From NCBI GenBank assembly GCA_947175875.1, contig CAMWON010000004.1, positions 86,674-150,673 of the forward strand: a stretch of DNA of 64,000 nt, in the 5' to 3' direction. Both the position numbers and the translations under genes were made by a program. Positions 49,009 through 57,426 of this stretch are shown here, one piece after another; the first letter of the stretch is position 1; each line of letters begins with the position of its first letter. A model generated the notes under the pieces. The model was not told the DNA's origin. It did no database searches and saw only the letters and a program-made list of their open reading frames with translations. Source of the stretch: an uncultured Alphaproteobacteria bacterium. Lineage in GTDB: Bacteria; Pseudomonadota; Alphaproteobacteria; Rs-D84.

Positions 49009-51598
49009 TTGTAATCCTTGTCGGTTCGTTTGCATCGTTGCCGAAAACGCTCCACAGGCGCGCGTACCACGAGTCTGCATTCGGCGCCTTGTTTGATGTG
49101 TATCCGAATATATACAGGCGGTCGCGCGCACGCGTCATCGCCACGTATAACAGACGGTAATATTCGGCTATTTTGTCGCGCATTGCGCCGGCGGCGGCCA
49201 TGTCTCGGCGTGCGGACGGTATTGCGCGCGGCACCCAAATCCATGGGCGCGGCATATCGGTTTCGGAGCCCGGTATCGGAATAAACTTTTCGCCGTCCGG
49301 CATGTTTGTCGTGTCGATTAAAAATACAACGGGCGCCTCCAGTCCCTTGCTGCCGTGAACGGTGACGATGCGCACACCGCTGTTTTCGTCCATGTCGCGT
49401 TTTATCTCGCTGCCGCCGGTGATAAACCACTTTAAAAAGTGTCGCATTGTGCCGGGCTGTGTTCTTTCGTATGCCAGACATATCGTCAAAAATTCTTCCA
49501 GCGGGTCTATTATTTGATTGCCCAGTGCGGCAATCATTTCGCGACGCGTGTCGTTGGAATTTAGAATTTGAGAAAAGAATGTATATGGACCGCATTTTGC
49601 CGCCCATTCCATTGCCGCACTTAAACGCGAAAAAATATCCGGGCGCATTGTCTGCAGAATATTAAAAACCGTAACCGTTTTTGTGTCGTCCGCAAGGCGT
49701 TTTATCGCATTGGTGCGCGCGGTGCATAAATTTAAAATATCGCGTTCGGTCAATCTGAAAATCGGACTTTTTAATACGCAACATAAACTGTAATCGTCGG
49801 CCGGATTAAGGCAAAAACGCGTTAGGTTCAACAGGTCGCGAACCGCAGGAAAATCCGGCAAAACGATACGGTCGCTGCCGGCGACGTCAATGCCGCGGCG
49901 TTTGAGTTCGGCGACCAGCGGCGGCGCCAGCGGCTTTCTTTTTTGCACCAGTATCATTATGTCTGACGCGCGACATTCGCCGGTGGAAATCATCTGCTGT
50001 ATCCGGTCGGCAATCATGGATATGTATTCTGGCACGCCGGCATCTGTTTCCTTTTTTGACACAACCGGATGCAGTTCGACCACGCCGACGGCGTCGCGGC
50101 GGAAGCATTTATGCGCATTGTTGGAAAAACCGGTCAACTCAACAATTTCGCGGTCGCCAAAGAAGGTATCGACGGATTCAAGGATCGGCGCCGTAGAGCG
50201 GAAACTTTGCGTCAAAGGAATCTCTGATATCGTTCGCATGTTGTTGCTTATTTGGTCGGCAATTTCCTGGCGGCTGGCGGCAAAGGCGTTCGGGTCCGCG
50301 CCCTGGAATCCATATATCGACTGTTTACTGTCGCCGACAACGAACAGCGAATGCGGTCGGTCGGCCGTGTCGCCGTCCGTAAAAAAGTCGCCGGCCATCA
50401 TGCGTAAGATATCCCATTGCTGGGGACTGGTGTCCTGGGCCTCGTCAACCAATATGTGATGCAGACCCAAGTCCAGCTGCGACAATACCCACCCCATTGT
50501 ATCGGGCTTTGAAAACAGGCGGCGGGTATATAAAATTAAATCGTCAAAATCCAACAGGTTGCGCGCATGTTTTAATTCCATGTATGAATTCGCAAATGCG
50601 GCCGCCAAATCAAACATTGCGATGGAATCCCGGGCTATTTGAGTGCTTGCCTCATGCTGTGCCATGGCGTAAACGCGCTCCATCTCCGCTTGGGCATAAT
50701 CCAGCTTTGCCATGTCTTTCTTTGGCTCTAAATCCTGTTTTAGGTATACACATTTGTATTCTTCAAAATTTATTGACGTATCAATATACTGTTTAGTTTT
50801 GTTAATAAGTTCTGTCAAATACTTTACCGGTGTTTTTCGCGAATTTTGGTCCGCGGTGGCGTTTTCGATGATTTTTTGTAATAAAATCGGGTCCGGCGCC
50901 ACCGGTTCTTTAAAATCGGAAAATAAAAATTTGTTAATCGTATCAATAAAGTATTTGCGATATTTATCAACGTTTTCAACTTGGAAAAACGTCTTGTACT
51001 GCCCTGTTAATTCTTTTAACAGGTCGGGCATATAATATTCCGAAACCCGTCCGACGATATGCGCAAACGCATCGGATGTTCGCGGGTTGTTGCCGGCGAA
51101 TAAAATCATCCGGTCAAAGGCGTCCTGTAACAATACCTTTTGATTGGCGTCGGACACCAAAGTCCATGCAGGCGACAGGCCGGCCTCCATCGGAAAGCGA
51201 TGCAGAATTTCTTCACAAAAACCGTGAATGGTTTTTATCTTTAATATATCGGGGTTATCGATGTACTTAAAGAATATTGCGCGCGCGCGTTTTAAATCCG
51301 CATCTGACGGCGCCTGCGAAAAGGCCACGCCCGTCAGCATGTCGCGCAAATCATCATCGCACGCCATGGCCCATTTGCGCAGCATTGCCAAAATTCTGTT
51401 GCGCATTTCACCGGCCGCAGCATTGGTGTACGTCAGGCACAATATGCCGGCATCCGATTCCGCGCGGAACAGTATGCGCAATAAACGCTGGACCAGAACA
51501 CTGGTTTTGCCGGTCCCTGCATTCGCCTGAACCCATACGTTTTCAGACGGCGATGCGGCCTTGTCCTGTTCCGGTGAAAGCATAGTTTTTTTTGCCAT
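48989..51598 (-). CDS. addA: AddA helicase (nuclease domain encoded separately)
   Basis: Superfamily 1 UvrD/Rep-type helicase (869 aa) of the AddAB recombination complex that processes DNA ends. Motifs in order: Q-motif LSPEQDKAA, I VQANAGTGKTSVLVQ, Ia LCLTYTNAAAGEM, II ILVDEAQDTSPQQWDIL, III VVGDSKQSIYGFQGADP, IV LTQSFRSTAPIL, V IVTVHGSKGLEAPVVFL and VI LYVAMTRARDRLYIFGY. The chain stops about 40 residues after motif VI, and the nuclease domain follows in another frame. addB is not in the window. The identity as AddA rather than generic UvrD rests on the linked nuclease and the Q-motif region. Confidence 0.9.
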   Translation of the reverse strand: MAKKTMLSPEQDKAASPSENVWVQANAGTGKTSVLVQRLLRILFRAESDAGILCLTYTNAAAGEMRNRILAMLRKWAMACDDDLRDMLTGVAFSQAPSDADLKRARAIFFKYIDNPDILKIKTIHGFCEEILHRFPMEAGLSPAWTLVSDANQKVLLQDAFDRMILFAGNNPRTSDAFAHIVGRVSEYYMPDLLKELTGQYKTFFQVENVDKYRKYFIDTINKFLFSDFKEPVAPDPILLQKIIENATADQNSRKTPVKYLTELINKTKQYIDTSINFEEYKCVYLKQDLEPKKDMAKLDYAQAEMERVYAMAQHEASTQIARDSIAMFDLAAAFANSYMELKHARNLLDFDDLILYTRRLFSKPDTMGWVLSQLDLGLHHILVDEAQDTSPQQWDILRMMAGDFFTDGDTADRPHSLFVVGDSKQSIYGFQGADPNAFAASRQEIADQISNNMRTISEIPLTQSFRSTAPILESVDTFFGDREIVELTGFSNNAHKCFRRDAVGVVELHPVVSKKETDAGVPEYISMIADRIQQMISTGECRASDIMILVQKRKPLAPPLVAELKRRGIDVAGSDRIVLPDFPAVRDLLNLTRFCLNPADDYSLCCVLKSPIFRLTERDILNLCTARTNAIKRLADDTKTVTVFNILQTMRPDIFSRLSAAMEWAAKCGPYTFFSQILNSNDTRREMIAALGNQIIDPLEEFLTICLAYERTQPGTMRHFLKWFITGGSEIKRDMDENSGVRIVTVHGSKGLEAPVVFLIDTTNMPDGEKFIPIPGSETDMPRPWIWVPRAIPSARRDMAAAGAMRDKIAEYYRLLYVAMTRARDRLYIFGYTSNKAPNADSWYARLWSVFGNDANEPTRITNANQSV

Positions 51599-51681
51599 TT
51601 ATACCCTTGCGTTGCATTAAAGATTCTAGTATAAATTTCATAGAACTTCAAGAATGATATATTTTGCGCGGAGGGCGAAAA

Positions 51682-53628
51682 ATGGAAGCCGGTTTATCAG
51701 TTGTTTTTGCGAATAAAATAGTATGGATTGCATGCGGCGGCATGGCGGTCATGATGCTGGCGGCAATCGGGTCGCTGTTTTTTGTGTCGCGCAAATCGCA
51801 GAAAGTAATGGAGTCCGTGCTTGGCATCATGTTACAGCCGGAACGCGTAAAAATTCATGACGCGTCGCGTGTTTTGCGCACCCTGATGGCGGACGAAATC
51901 GCAAAGATAGAGGCCGGATTTAAAACCATGTCCGACACCATGCGCGCCCAGATTGCAGCTGCAACCAAACTGAACGAGGAACTGGGGCTGCAGAATGAAA
52001 AACTGGTCGCGACCGCGGATGCGGCCACCAAGAAACTGGTAACGATGTCCCAGCGTCTGGACAATACCGTAAGTGGACTGCACGACGTTGTAAATTCGGA
52101 TACGTGGCATGACGTTGAAACGGCGACCGCGCGGTTTAACGAGACGATATCGGAATTGCTGGCGCGCATAGACGCAACATCGCAGGAGGCCACCGCCCGC
52201 ATAGCCCATATTCAGGAACAGATTGAAGCCTGGCAGGAATCGGGCCGCCAACTGTCGGAGCATTTAACAGCGGAATTTGAATCGAACGGCACGCAAATGA
52301 AAGACATGTCCGAACAGTCGGCCGCCCTGCGCGACCAGCTGGGGGCGCTGGCGCAGTCCGTGGCGGACGGTTTTGGCGCGGTAAAGTCCGCGGCGGCGGA
52401 CTATGAGTCGGTTATGACCGGCAATGACAAACTGCTGGGCGAGCACATATCCAAAATGGAAAACTTTAGCAAACAGTCAAAGAAACAGCTGACTGCGCAG
52501 ATGAATACGCTTACCAACACTGCCAATGTTGTCGGCGGCCAGGTGCGTCTGGCGGAATCCTCCATTGACAAGCAGGTGCGCAAGTTAACGGACGCGGTCG
52601 AAACACTGATGTCGTCGGCCGCAACAACGGAAAATTCTGTCCGCGGCATATCGACGGAGCTGGCGACGCTGACAAACCGCTTTAACGGCGAGATAAAGGA
52701 ATTTGCGACAGGCGTCGTGTCCGAGTTGAAAACGGTTTCGGGTGTTGCGAATGTGACACTGGAAAACACCAAGACTGCGGCGGGCGCATTCTCTGAATCT
52801 GTGCGCGCAATGGCAACCGGTGTGCGCGAAACGCTGATTGAAATGAATACGGCGCACACCCAGCTGTCGGGCCAGTCGGCCAGCCTGATAAAAATGTCGG
52901 CCGAAACAACCGCCCAGCTGCAGCCGCTGTCGGCGTTGATAGAAAAATATTATGCGGCCCTGCCCGATTTGTCGCGCGGCTCGGCCGAGACGACGGAGAC
53001 ACTTGAAAAGATTGTTGGGAGCCTGAATGAAAAAATCAACTTAATGCGCGACACTGTTTCGGAATCGATGAATGCGATATCGGATTCGTCCGTAAAGCTG
53101 GAAGACCTGGCGGGCCAGTCGCGCCAGCAGATGATAGATTTAATGGCAGATTACGCCAAGGCCGTGAACACCATGCAGACGCTGAACAAACAGATGATGG
53201 TTGCGCGCGCGTCCGCCCCGATGGATGCCATAAAGACGGCGCCGGCGGATTCTTTTGCCCGCGTCAGCAGCCAGGATTTCCTGAAACAGAGTGAAAAGCT
53301 GTTTGAAAAGATGCATGAGCAGTCGCTGGATTTAACACGTGCGGCGGGCGCGGAAATACCGGATGTCGTATGGAAGAAATATCATGCCGGCGACAAGACC
53401 ATATTTTCAAAGTGGCTGGCCAAAATGATGGCGGCGGCGGATAAAAAGCGTGTTCGCGAAATGCTGAAGTCAGATGCAGTGTTCCGTTCCCAGGCGACAC
53501 AGTTCGTGCGCAGCTTTGACAAAGTTCTGGCCGCGTCGCGCCAGGCGGACAATGCAGACAAGCTGGCGGCGACACTGATAAAAACGGATTTGGGACAGAT
53601 TTATGCCGCATTAAAGGGGCACGTATAA
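51682..53628 (+). CDS. Membrane-anchored coiled-coil protein (648 aa)
   Basis: Unassigned. ATG 51682 follows GCGGAGGGCGAAAA. One N-terminal transmembrane helix (about 12-37, VWIACGGMAVMMLAAIGSLFF) and then about 480 residues of predicted coiled coil rich in Ala, Thr, Ser, Glu and Gln (for example TMSDTMRAQIAAATKLNEEL, LAGQSRQQMIDLMADYAKA). This resembles MCP or apolipoprotein-like helices but lacks a methyl-accepting signalling tip. The C-terminal 110 residues form a compact helical domain (FSKWLAKMMAAADKKRVREM, FRSQATQFVRSFDKVL) typical of a group of alphaproteobacterial envelope proteins. A structural or cell-envelope role is likely. Confidence 0.75.
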   Translation: MEAGLSVVFANKIVWIACGGMAVMMLAAIGSLFFVSRKSQKVMESVLGIMLQPERVKIHDASRVLRTLMADEIAKIEAGFKTMSDTMRAQIAAATKLNEELGLQNEKLVATADAATKKLVTMSQRLDNTVSGLHDVVNSDTWHDVETATARFNETISELLARIDATSQEATARIAHIQEQIEAWQESGRQLSEHLTAEFESNGTQMKDMSEQSAALRDQLGALAQSVADGFGAVKSAAADYESVMTGNDKLLGEHISKMENFSKQSKKQLTAQMNTLTNTANVVGGQVRLAESSIDKQVRKLTDAVETLMSSAATTENSVRGISTELATLTNRFNGEIKEFATGVVSELKTVSGVANVTLENTKTAAGAFSESVRAMATGVRETLIEMNTAHTQLSGQSASLIKMSAETTAQLQPLSALIEKYYAALPDLSRGSAETTETLEKIVGSLNEKINLMRDTVSESMNAISDSSVKLEDLAGQSRQQMIDLMADYAKAVNTMQTLNKQMMVARASAPMDAIKTAPADSFARVSSQDFLKQSEKLFEKMHEQSLDLTRAAGAEIPDVVWKKYHAGDKTIFSKWLAKMMAAADKKRVREMLKSDAVFRSQATQFVRSFDKVLAASRQADNADKLAATLIKTDLGQIYAALKGHV

Positions 53629-53636
53629 AAACTTTC

Positions 53637-53665
53637 TTGTATTCCAACGACGATTGACATATAAT
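53637..53665 (+). promoter_or_regulatory. Promoter of leader RNA C
   Basis: TTGTAT (53637-53642), 17-nt spacer, TATAAT (53660-53665); predicted start at 53672, the first base of the P1 region. Confidence 0.72.
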
Positions 53666-53671
53666 GCATAT

Positions 53672-53911
53672 GCCTGCGGGTGTTCCGCAGGTGGGGCGTC
53701 AGAACCTCTGCCTTAGCGTCGGGATAAGATTCAACAGGCGCGCATTTTCGCGCCAATTTTATTATCACGACGACAAATATACTCCTGAACGAACGGTTCA
53801 GGAGGGTTCGCGGAATATCCAATACGCGACGCAATTCTAAGGATTGTTCTGAACCTCCTGAACCACCAATGTTTGGTGGTTTTTTCATAAAACATCAGGA
53901 GAAAAAGAACT
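53672..53911 (+). ncRNA. Leader RNA C: structured attenuator-like 5' UTR (class of four)
   Basis: P1 CCTGCGG (53673-53679) / CCGCAGG (53685-53691) with loop GTGTT. The P2 region ends CAGAACCTCTG. P3 CGTCG (53717-53721) / CGACG (53768-53772) encloses GGCGCG/CGCGCC (53737-53754). Segment 1 is CTCCTGAAC (53782-53790), segment 2 GGTTCAGGAGG (53795-53805), segment 3 CCTCCTGAACC (53854-53864), and the terminator is at 53863-53885. The changed bases in segment 2 (GTTC for GTC) are matched in both segment 1 (GAAC) and segment 3 (GAAC), which supports both alternative helices. TCAGGAG at 53895-53901 is the ribosome site and can pair with segment 3. Confidence 0.82.
53863..53885 (+). terminator. Attenuator terminator of leader C
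   Basis: CCACCAA (53863-53869) / TTGGTGG (53873-53879) plus six T; 26 nt before ATG 53912. The stem differs in sequence from leaders A, B and D but keeps full pairing. Confidence 0.85.
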
Positions 53912-54169
53912 ATGAAAAAAACATTTTTTTATTTCGGATTAACATTATATGCCGCCGCCGCGCACGCCACATGTCAGACAACGACAACACCGGCACGCTG
54001 CGTTGCCAACACGCCCAGCTGCAGCGGCGGGTATTGCACCACCACGTATAAATACATGGCAAGCAGCACGACATGCAAATGCGTAGACGTATGTTGTACG
54101 GCGGCGGAATATCAGAAAGGCTGCATATGTCCGGAAAGAATAAACGGCGTACAGTGTGCAAAATATTAA
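53912..54169 (+). CDS. Small exported Cys-rich protein (85 aa), first gene of a cassette
   Basis: ATG 53912 with CAGGAG 10 nt upstream. Signal peptide MKKTFFYFGLTLYAAAAHA. The mature 66 residues have about 11 Cys (TCQTTTTPARCVANTPSCSG, TCKCVDVCC, CICPERINGVQC). It resembles the first gene of the cassette at 46191. The gap to the next gene is 11 nt. No family assigned; a disulfide-rich secreted protein is the simplest reading. Control by leader RNA C is expected. Confidence 0.78.
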   Translation: MKKTFFYFGLTLYAAAAHATCQTTTTPARCVANTPSCSGGYCTTTYKYMASSTTCKCVDVCCTAAEYQKGCICPERINGVQCAKY

Positions 54170-54180
54170 AGGAGCGGCGC

Positions 54181-54618
54181 ATGAAAAAAATTATGATTAC
54201 GGCGCTGCTTATTGGCGCGCTGGCGACAGGCTATTCTTTTGCTGCGGTCGGCGACTTAGAAATGACCATATGCGCCCCGACAGGAACAAGTTGCAGCTTA
54301 TGTACTTCGTATAAGTGTAATTCCGGTTATTACGGAACAGCGACATCGGCACTAAGCGGATGCACAAAGTGTCCATCAAATGCAACATGCGCCGGCGGGA
54401 ACAATTCGACATTTAAATGCAACAAGGGGTATTACAAGAATGGCACATCCTGCTCCCTGTGCCCGTTTTTCAGCATACCCAATAATATGATACAAACGGG
54501 TACAACCTCTGGTACTGGCGCAACCGCAATTACAGAATGCTATATCCCGTCGGGAAGCGAATTTTCTGACACCTCCGGCAGCGGTTCATATACGGGCGAC
54601 TGCTATTACACAAATTAA
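54181..54618 (+). CDS. Small exported Cys-rich protein with CYIP module (145 aa)
   Basis: Second gene of the cassette; ATG 54181 preceded by AAAGGAGCGGCGC. Signal peptide MKKIMITALLIGALATGYSFA. Cys modules CSLCTSYKCNSGYYG, CTKCPSNATC and CNKGYYKNGTSCSLC resemble GCC2/GCC3 or EGF-like repeats. They are followed by the shared C-terminal module ECYIPSGSEFSDTSGSGSY ending GDCYYTN. Compared with the single-gene versions at 33442 and 56914, the N-terminal Cys-rich part has been split off as the preceding gene. Followed by a bidirectional terminator. Confidence 0.82.
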   Translation: MKKIMITALLIGALATGYSFAAVGDLEMTICAPTGTSCSLCTSYKCNSGYYGTATSALSGCTKCPSNATCAGGNNSTFKCNKGYYKNGTSCSLCPFFSIPNNMIQTGTTSGTGATAITECYIPSGSEFSDTSGSGSYTGDCYYTN

Positions 54619-54620
54619 GA

Positions 54621-54649
54621 CAATCGCCCGTTACGGGCGATTAAAAATT
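54621..54649. terminator. Bidirectional terminator between the Cys-rich cassette and the barrel protein
   Basis: AATCGCCCG (54622-54630) / CGGGCGATT (54634-54642), flanked by A- and T-rich tracts. Confidence 0.8.
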
Positions 54650-56200
54650 AAACGACAGGGACAGTGTCGTGCTGTACGACATACCCATTTTGTCGTGCAA
54701 TGCCCCTATTCCGGCATAAATAATTGCATCGTCATCCGGCAGGGAAAGCCCAATTCGCGCATCAGCCTGCAGGCCGCCGCCGTTGTCTGAAATTATTCGG
54801 GCGTCATATGTATAATTTATGTCTGTGGTTTTATGCGTATGGCGCGCAATGACACCGGCCCGGAAATCCATATCCTTGGTTTGATGCATAACATTTGAAT
54901 AATGTGCCGTCAGGCCCACAATCGGTGTTAGCGTCATGTTATACGCCAACAGAAATTTCGGTCCGGCGTCGGCATAAAAATCAGCGGCAAAGCCCGACGG
55001 GTCGAACGTTGTTTCGGACCCCGATATTAATGCGGGCGTGGTGAACCGTGCCGCGGTAATGGTAATGCCGGAATCGGCAAACAGATGTGCCGCATCATAA
55101 CGGATATACGCGTTACCGCCCGCCAGTTTGGCCGAATAATCATCAATGCCGTCCGTAAAAGTCATATCCGCCGCATGAATTGCAACCGATGCGCGCACCG
55201 GTTTGCCTGTGCCAACATTCAACCCCGCCCTGATTCCGTATGCATCAATATTTGGGCCGGCGATTACAAAGGGTGCGATTTGCAATGGCGCAAATGCCCC
55301 GTCGTCCGTGCGCATTGCGCCGACGTGTCTGTTAAATGTCTGTATGGGGCGCGCCAATGCGCGTGTGTTTATGCGCATGGATTTGTGCATTATGCGATAC
55401 AGCCCGCGCTTGTCTGTTGCCGCGTCCAGACGTCGCAACAGATTGTCTTCGGGATTTATCGTACGCAGGGTGTTTAAAAACTTGCCCGTGTGATTTCCCA
55501 TTATTTTGTAATAATCCGTTTCACGCGCCAATTCGGCGTACAAGGCGCCGCCGCGAATCACCGCGCGCAACGCATACAGCGGATTTATATCGTCGGCATG
55601 CAGATGCATTGTGCCGCTGCCCGTGACACGCCAGAAAATCGGCGTATTAAAATCAATGTCGGCCAGTTTTATGTGCAGCTCGTTATGACCGACCAGTTCT
55701 ATCGGCACCGGCATCGCGCGTGACATTGGCATTGAGTCGGGCGACAGAACAATTCCTGAATCGACCAGTACGACTTTATCCGCGGCGGACGATATGCGCC
55801 GAATATCCGTCCACTGCAAATCGGCCGCCTTGTACACGATGATATTGTAGTTGTCGGCGACATTTATGTCCGTAATGTCATCGGGCGTGTGAATAATTTG
55901 CGTAAAACTGGCATTGGCGCCCAATGTAATTTCGCCGTCAATCGTGCCGCTGTTTTTAATATAAACATCACGGCCGTCCGCGATGAACATATCGCCAGAC
56001 AAAACGCCATGGTTCTGCAGGTAAGCTGATGCGGTTATGTTGATTTTATCAAAATTCAGGAATGTACCGCCGGTAACGACGGCGCTGTCTGCAATATTCA
56101 AGACATCGCCATACATGTTGCTGTCAAAATATTCTGCCATGGCCGGCATCGGTATTAACATAATGCACAGCATGAAATGATGCTTCACCAATCCCCTCAT
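54641..56200 (-). CDS. Autotransporter-like outer-membrane barrel protein (519 aa)
   Basis: Unnamed protein with a signal peptide (VKHHFMLCIMLIPMPAMA, then EYF). The first part (about 25-190) is a short beta-helix-like region (VTGGTFLNFDKINITASAYL, GTIDGEITLGANASF). The last about 250 residues look like an autotransporter or OmpA-type beta-barrel with alternating strands (RASVAIHAADMTF, SYSTTLSLSFNF) and a C-terminal Phe, the outer-membrane signal. ATG 56200 is used here; GTG 56185, 4 nt after AGGGG, gives an equally good signal peptide. It converges on the Cys-rich cassette with a shared terminator. The passenger is too small for a protease; an adhesin-type function is possible. Confidence 0.75.
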   Translation of the reverse strand: MRGLVKHHFMLCIMLIPMPAMAEYFDSNMYGDVLNIADSAVVTGGTFLNFDKINITASAYLQNHGVLSGDMFIADGRDVYIKNSGTIDGEITLGANASFTQIIHTPDDITDINVADNYNIIVYKAADLQWTDIRRISSAADKVVLVDSGIVLSPDSMPMSRAMPVPIELVGHNELHIKLADIDFNTPIFWRVTGSGTMHLHADDINPLYALRAVIRGGALYAELARETDYYKIMGNHTGKFLNTLRTINPEDNLLRRLDAATDKRGLYRIMHKSMRINTRALARPIQTFNRHVGAMRTDDGAFAPLQIAPFVIAGPNIDAYGIRAGLNVGTGKPVRASVAIHAADMTFTDGIDDYSAKLAGGNAYIRYDAAHLFADSGITITAARFTTPALISGSETTFDPSGFAADFYADAGPKFLLAYNMTLTPIVGLTAHYSNVMHQTKDMDFRAGVIARHTHKTTDINYTYDARIISDNGGGLQADARIGLSLPDDDAIIYAGIGALHDKMGMSYSTTLSLSFNF

Positions 56201-56244
56201 CTCCAATAGAGGTCAGATTAGCATATAAGAATATTTTCTTAAAG

Positions 56245-56850
56245 TTAAAATTGACGTTCGCGACACATGCGTTGCAAAAAAGCCTGAAGACGTGACGATA
56301 TTATGGTCTCGTCCACGCTGCATTTTACAAGAAAGTCCATGTCCAGGCCCGCACGCAGAAAATCCATCGGCGTGCACGTATTTGTGACGCGCACACTATT
56401 ATCGTCGGGCATGTTGGCCCGGCTGTGCGCGATATCAAAATTATTTTCCGGCGGGATAAAATACAGCGTCTTGAATGAATAATCGCGCCCGTAACCGTTC
56501 CTCTGGAACCAGTTGCGCAACTGGGCGGCATATTTCGGCTGAATGACGTCATAAACCAGATTCGTGTCCATGTGGTTTAGAATTTCGGATTCCGGAACAC
56601 CGTACAGCCATTTGGGCTTTCCGGGCGTCCAAAAGGCCTCGTTCACCCACAGGCGCGTCGCCAACGGTGTGGTGCTGAAATATTGTTCGTCGCGGAAATA
56701 ATATTCACGACCATCGACCTCGCCCGGGCGCATGGGGCGCGTTGTCGCCGACACCAGTTTATGAAAATGCCCCGCTGGCAGATGGTGCTCTATAAAATAG
56801 GATTTCCCACTGCCCGACAGGCCACAGCAACACAGAACCGTCTTTTTCAT
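56245..56850 (-). CDS. Guanylate-kinase-like protein
   Basis: Protein of 201 aa with a P-loop GLSGSGKS (10-17) and the guanylate kinase signature SATTRPMRPGEVDGREYYF (34-52). The downstream equivalents of the GMP-binding Glu and Tyr (NEAF ... WLYGVPESEI) and an acidic residue (LVYDV) are present. The C-terminal half (NYSFK-like region, residues 110-201) diverges from classical Gmk, including the lid. It may be a specialised nucleotide kinase rather than the housekeeping enzyme. An inverted repeat places its Shine-Dalgarno (AAGGGGGC) in a stem with GCCCCC at 56902-56907. It follows the leader-controlled Cys-rich gene at 56914 on the same strand. Confidence 0.78.
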   Translation of the reverse strand: MKKTVLCCCGLSGSGKSYFIEHHLPAGHFHKLVSATTRPMRPGEVDGREYYFRDEQYFSTTPLATRLWVNEAFWTPGKPKWLYGVPESEILNHMDTNLVYDVIQPKYAAQLRNWFQRNGYGRDYSFKTLYFIPPENNFDIAHSRANMPDDNSVRVTNTCTPMDFLRAGLDMDFLVKCSVDETIISSRLQAFLQRMCRERQF

Positions 56851-56854
56851 TATC

Positions 56855-56907
56855 GCCCCCTTATGCTTTTTATATGCTTTATTGTAAATAAAAATGCATT
56901 CGGGGGC
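56855..56907 (-). promoter_or_regulatory. Inverted repeat that can mask the ribosome site of the guanylate-kinase-like gene
   Basis: In RNA sense GCCCCC (plus-strand 56902-56907) pairs with GGGGGC (56855-56860), which is the Shine-Dalgarno 4-5 nt before ATG 56850. GAATGC/GCATAA extend the stem imperfectly across an AT-rich loop. Confidence 0.55.
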
Positions 56908-56913
56908 AACAGC

Positions 56914-57426
56914 CTAGTTTTTATAATAGCAATTTCCGGTATATTCAAACGAGCCTGTCGAATCACTGGACTTGGTGCCCGCCGGGATATAACACTCTGT
57001 TATCGCCGTGGCGCCGGGCCCAGATGTGGTGCCTGCAACGCCGCCCGATGACGGACACGCGGTGCAACCACTGCAGCTGGTTTTTAAATTATTCAGCGTC
57101 GCCGTGCCATAATATCCCTTTTGACAGCGTGCGGTTGTTGTCGTCTTGCACAAATTGTTAACGCACGCGCGGCTTTCCAGCTTGTCGCAGCCGCCACCCA
57201 TATCGGTAGCCGTTTCGCCATTACACAGGGATTCGTCGCATACTATCGGACCGATCGGTTTAAACTTACATGGTTCGCAACAGGTTGGACCATAGTTGTT
57301 GCATACCGTCGGGTCCATAGTAGATGTGCAGGTTATGCAATCGACCGGATCGACATATATTGCGTGCACATTTCCTGTAAGCATCATTCCTGTTAAGGCG
57401 GCATATATTGTTACTTTGTGTTTCAT
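56914..57426 (-). CDS. Exported Cys-rich protein with CYIP module (170 aa)
   Basis: ATG 57426 follows CAGGAGATTGAATAA. Signal peptide MKHKVTIYAALTGMMLTGNVHA. About 20 Cys in the mature part (CITCTSTM, CCEPCKF, CDESLCNGE, CDKLESRACVNNLC), then CTACPSSGGVAGTT and the shared module ECYIPAGTKSSDSTGSFEY ending GNCYYKN. Like the protein at 33442, it combines a Cys-rich N-terminal part and the module in one chain. Leader RNA D with its terminator lies immediately upstream, so the two are a regulatory unit. Function unknown; surface or periplasmic location is expected. Confidence 0.82.
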   Translation of the reverse strand: MKHKVTIYAALTGMMLTGNVHAIYVDPVDCITCTSTMDPTVCNNYGPTCCEPCKFKPIGPIVCDESLCNGETATDMGGGCDKLESRACVNNLCKTTTTARCQKGYYGTATLNNLKTSCSGCTACPSSGGVAGTTSGPGATAITECYIPAGTKSSDSTGSFEYTGNCYYKN

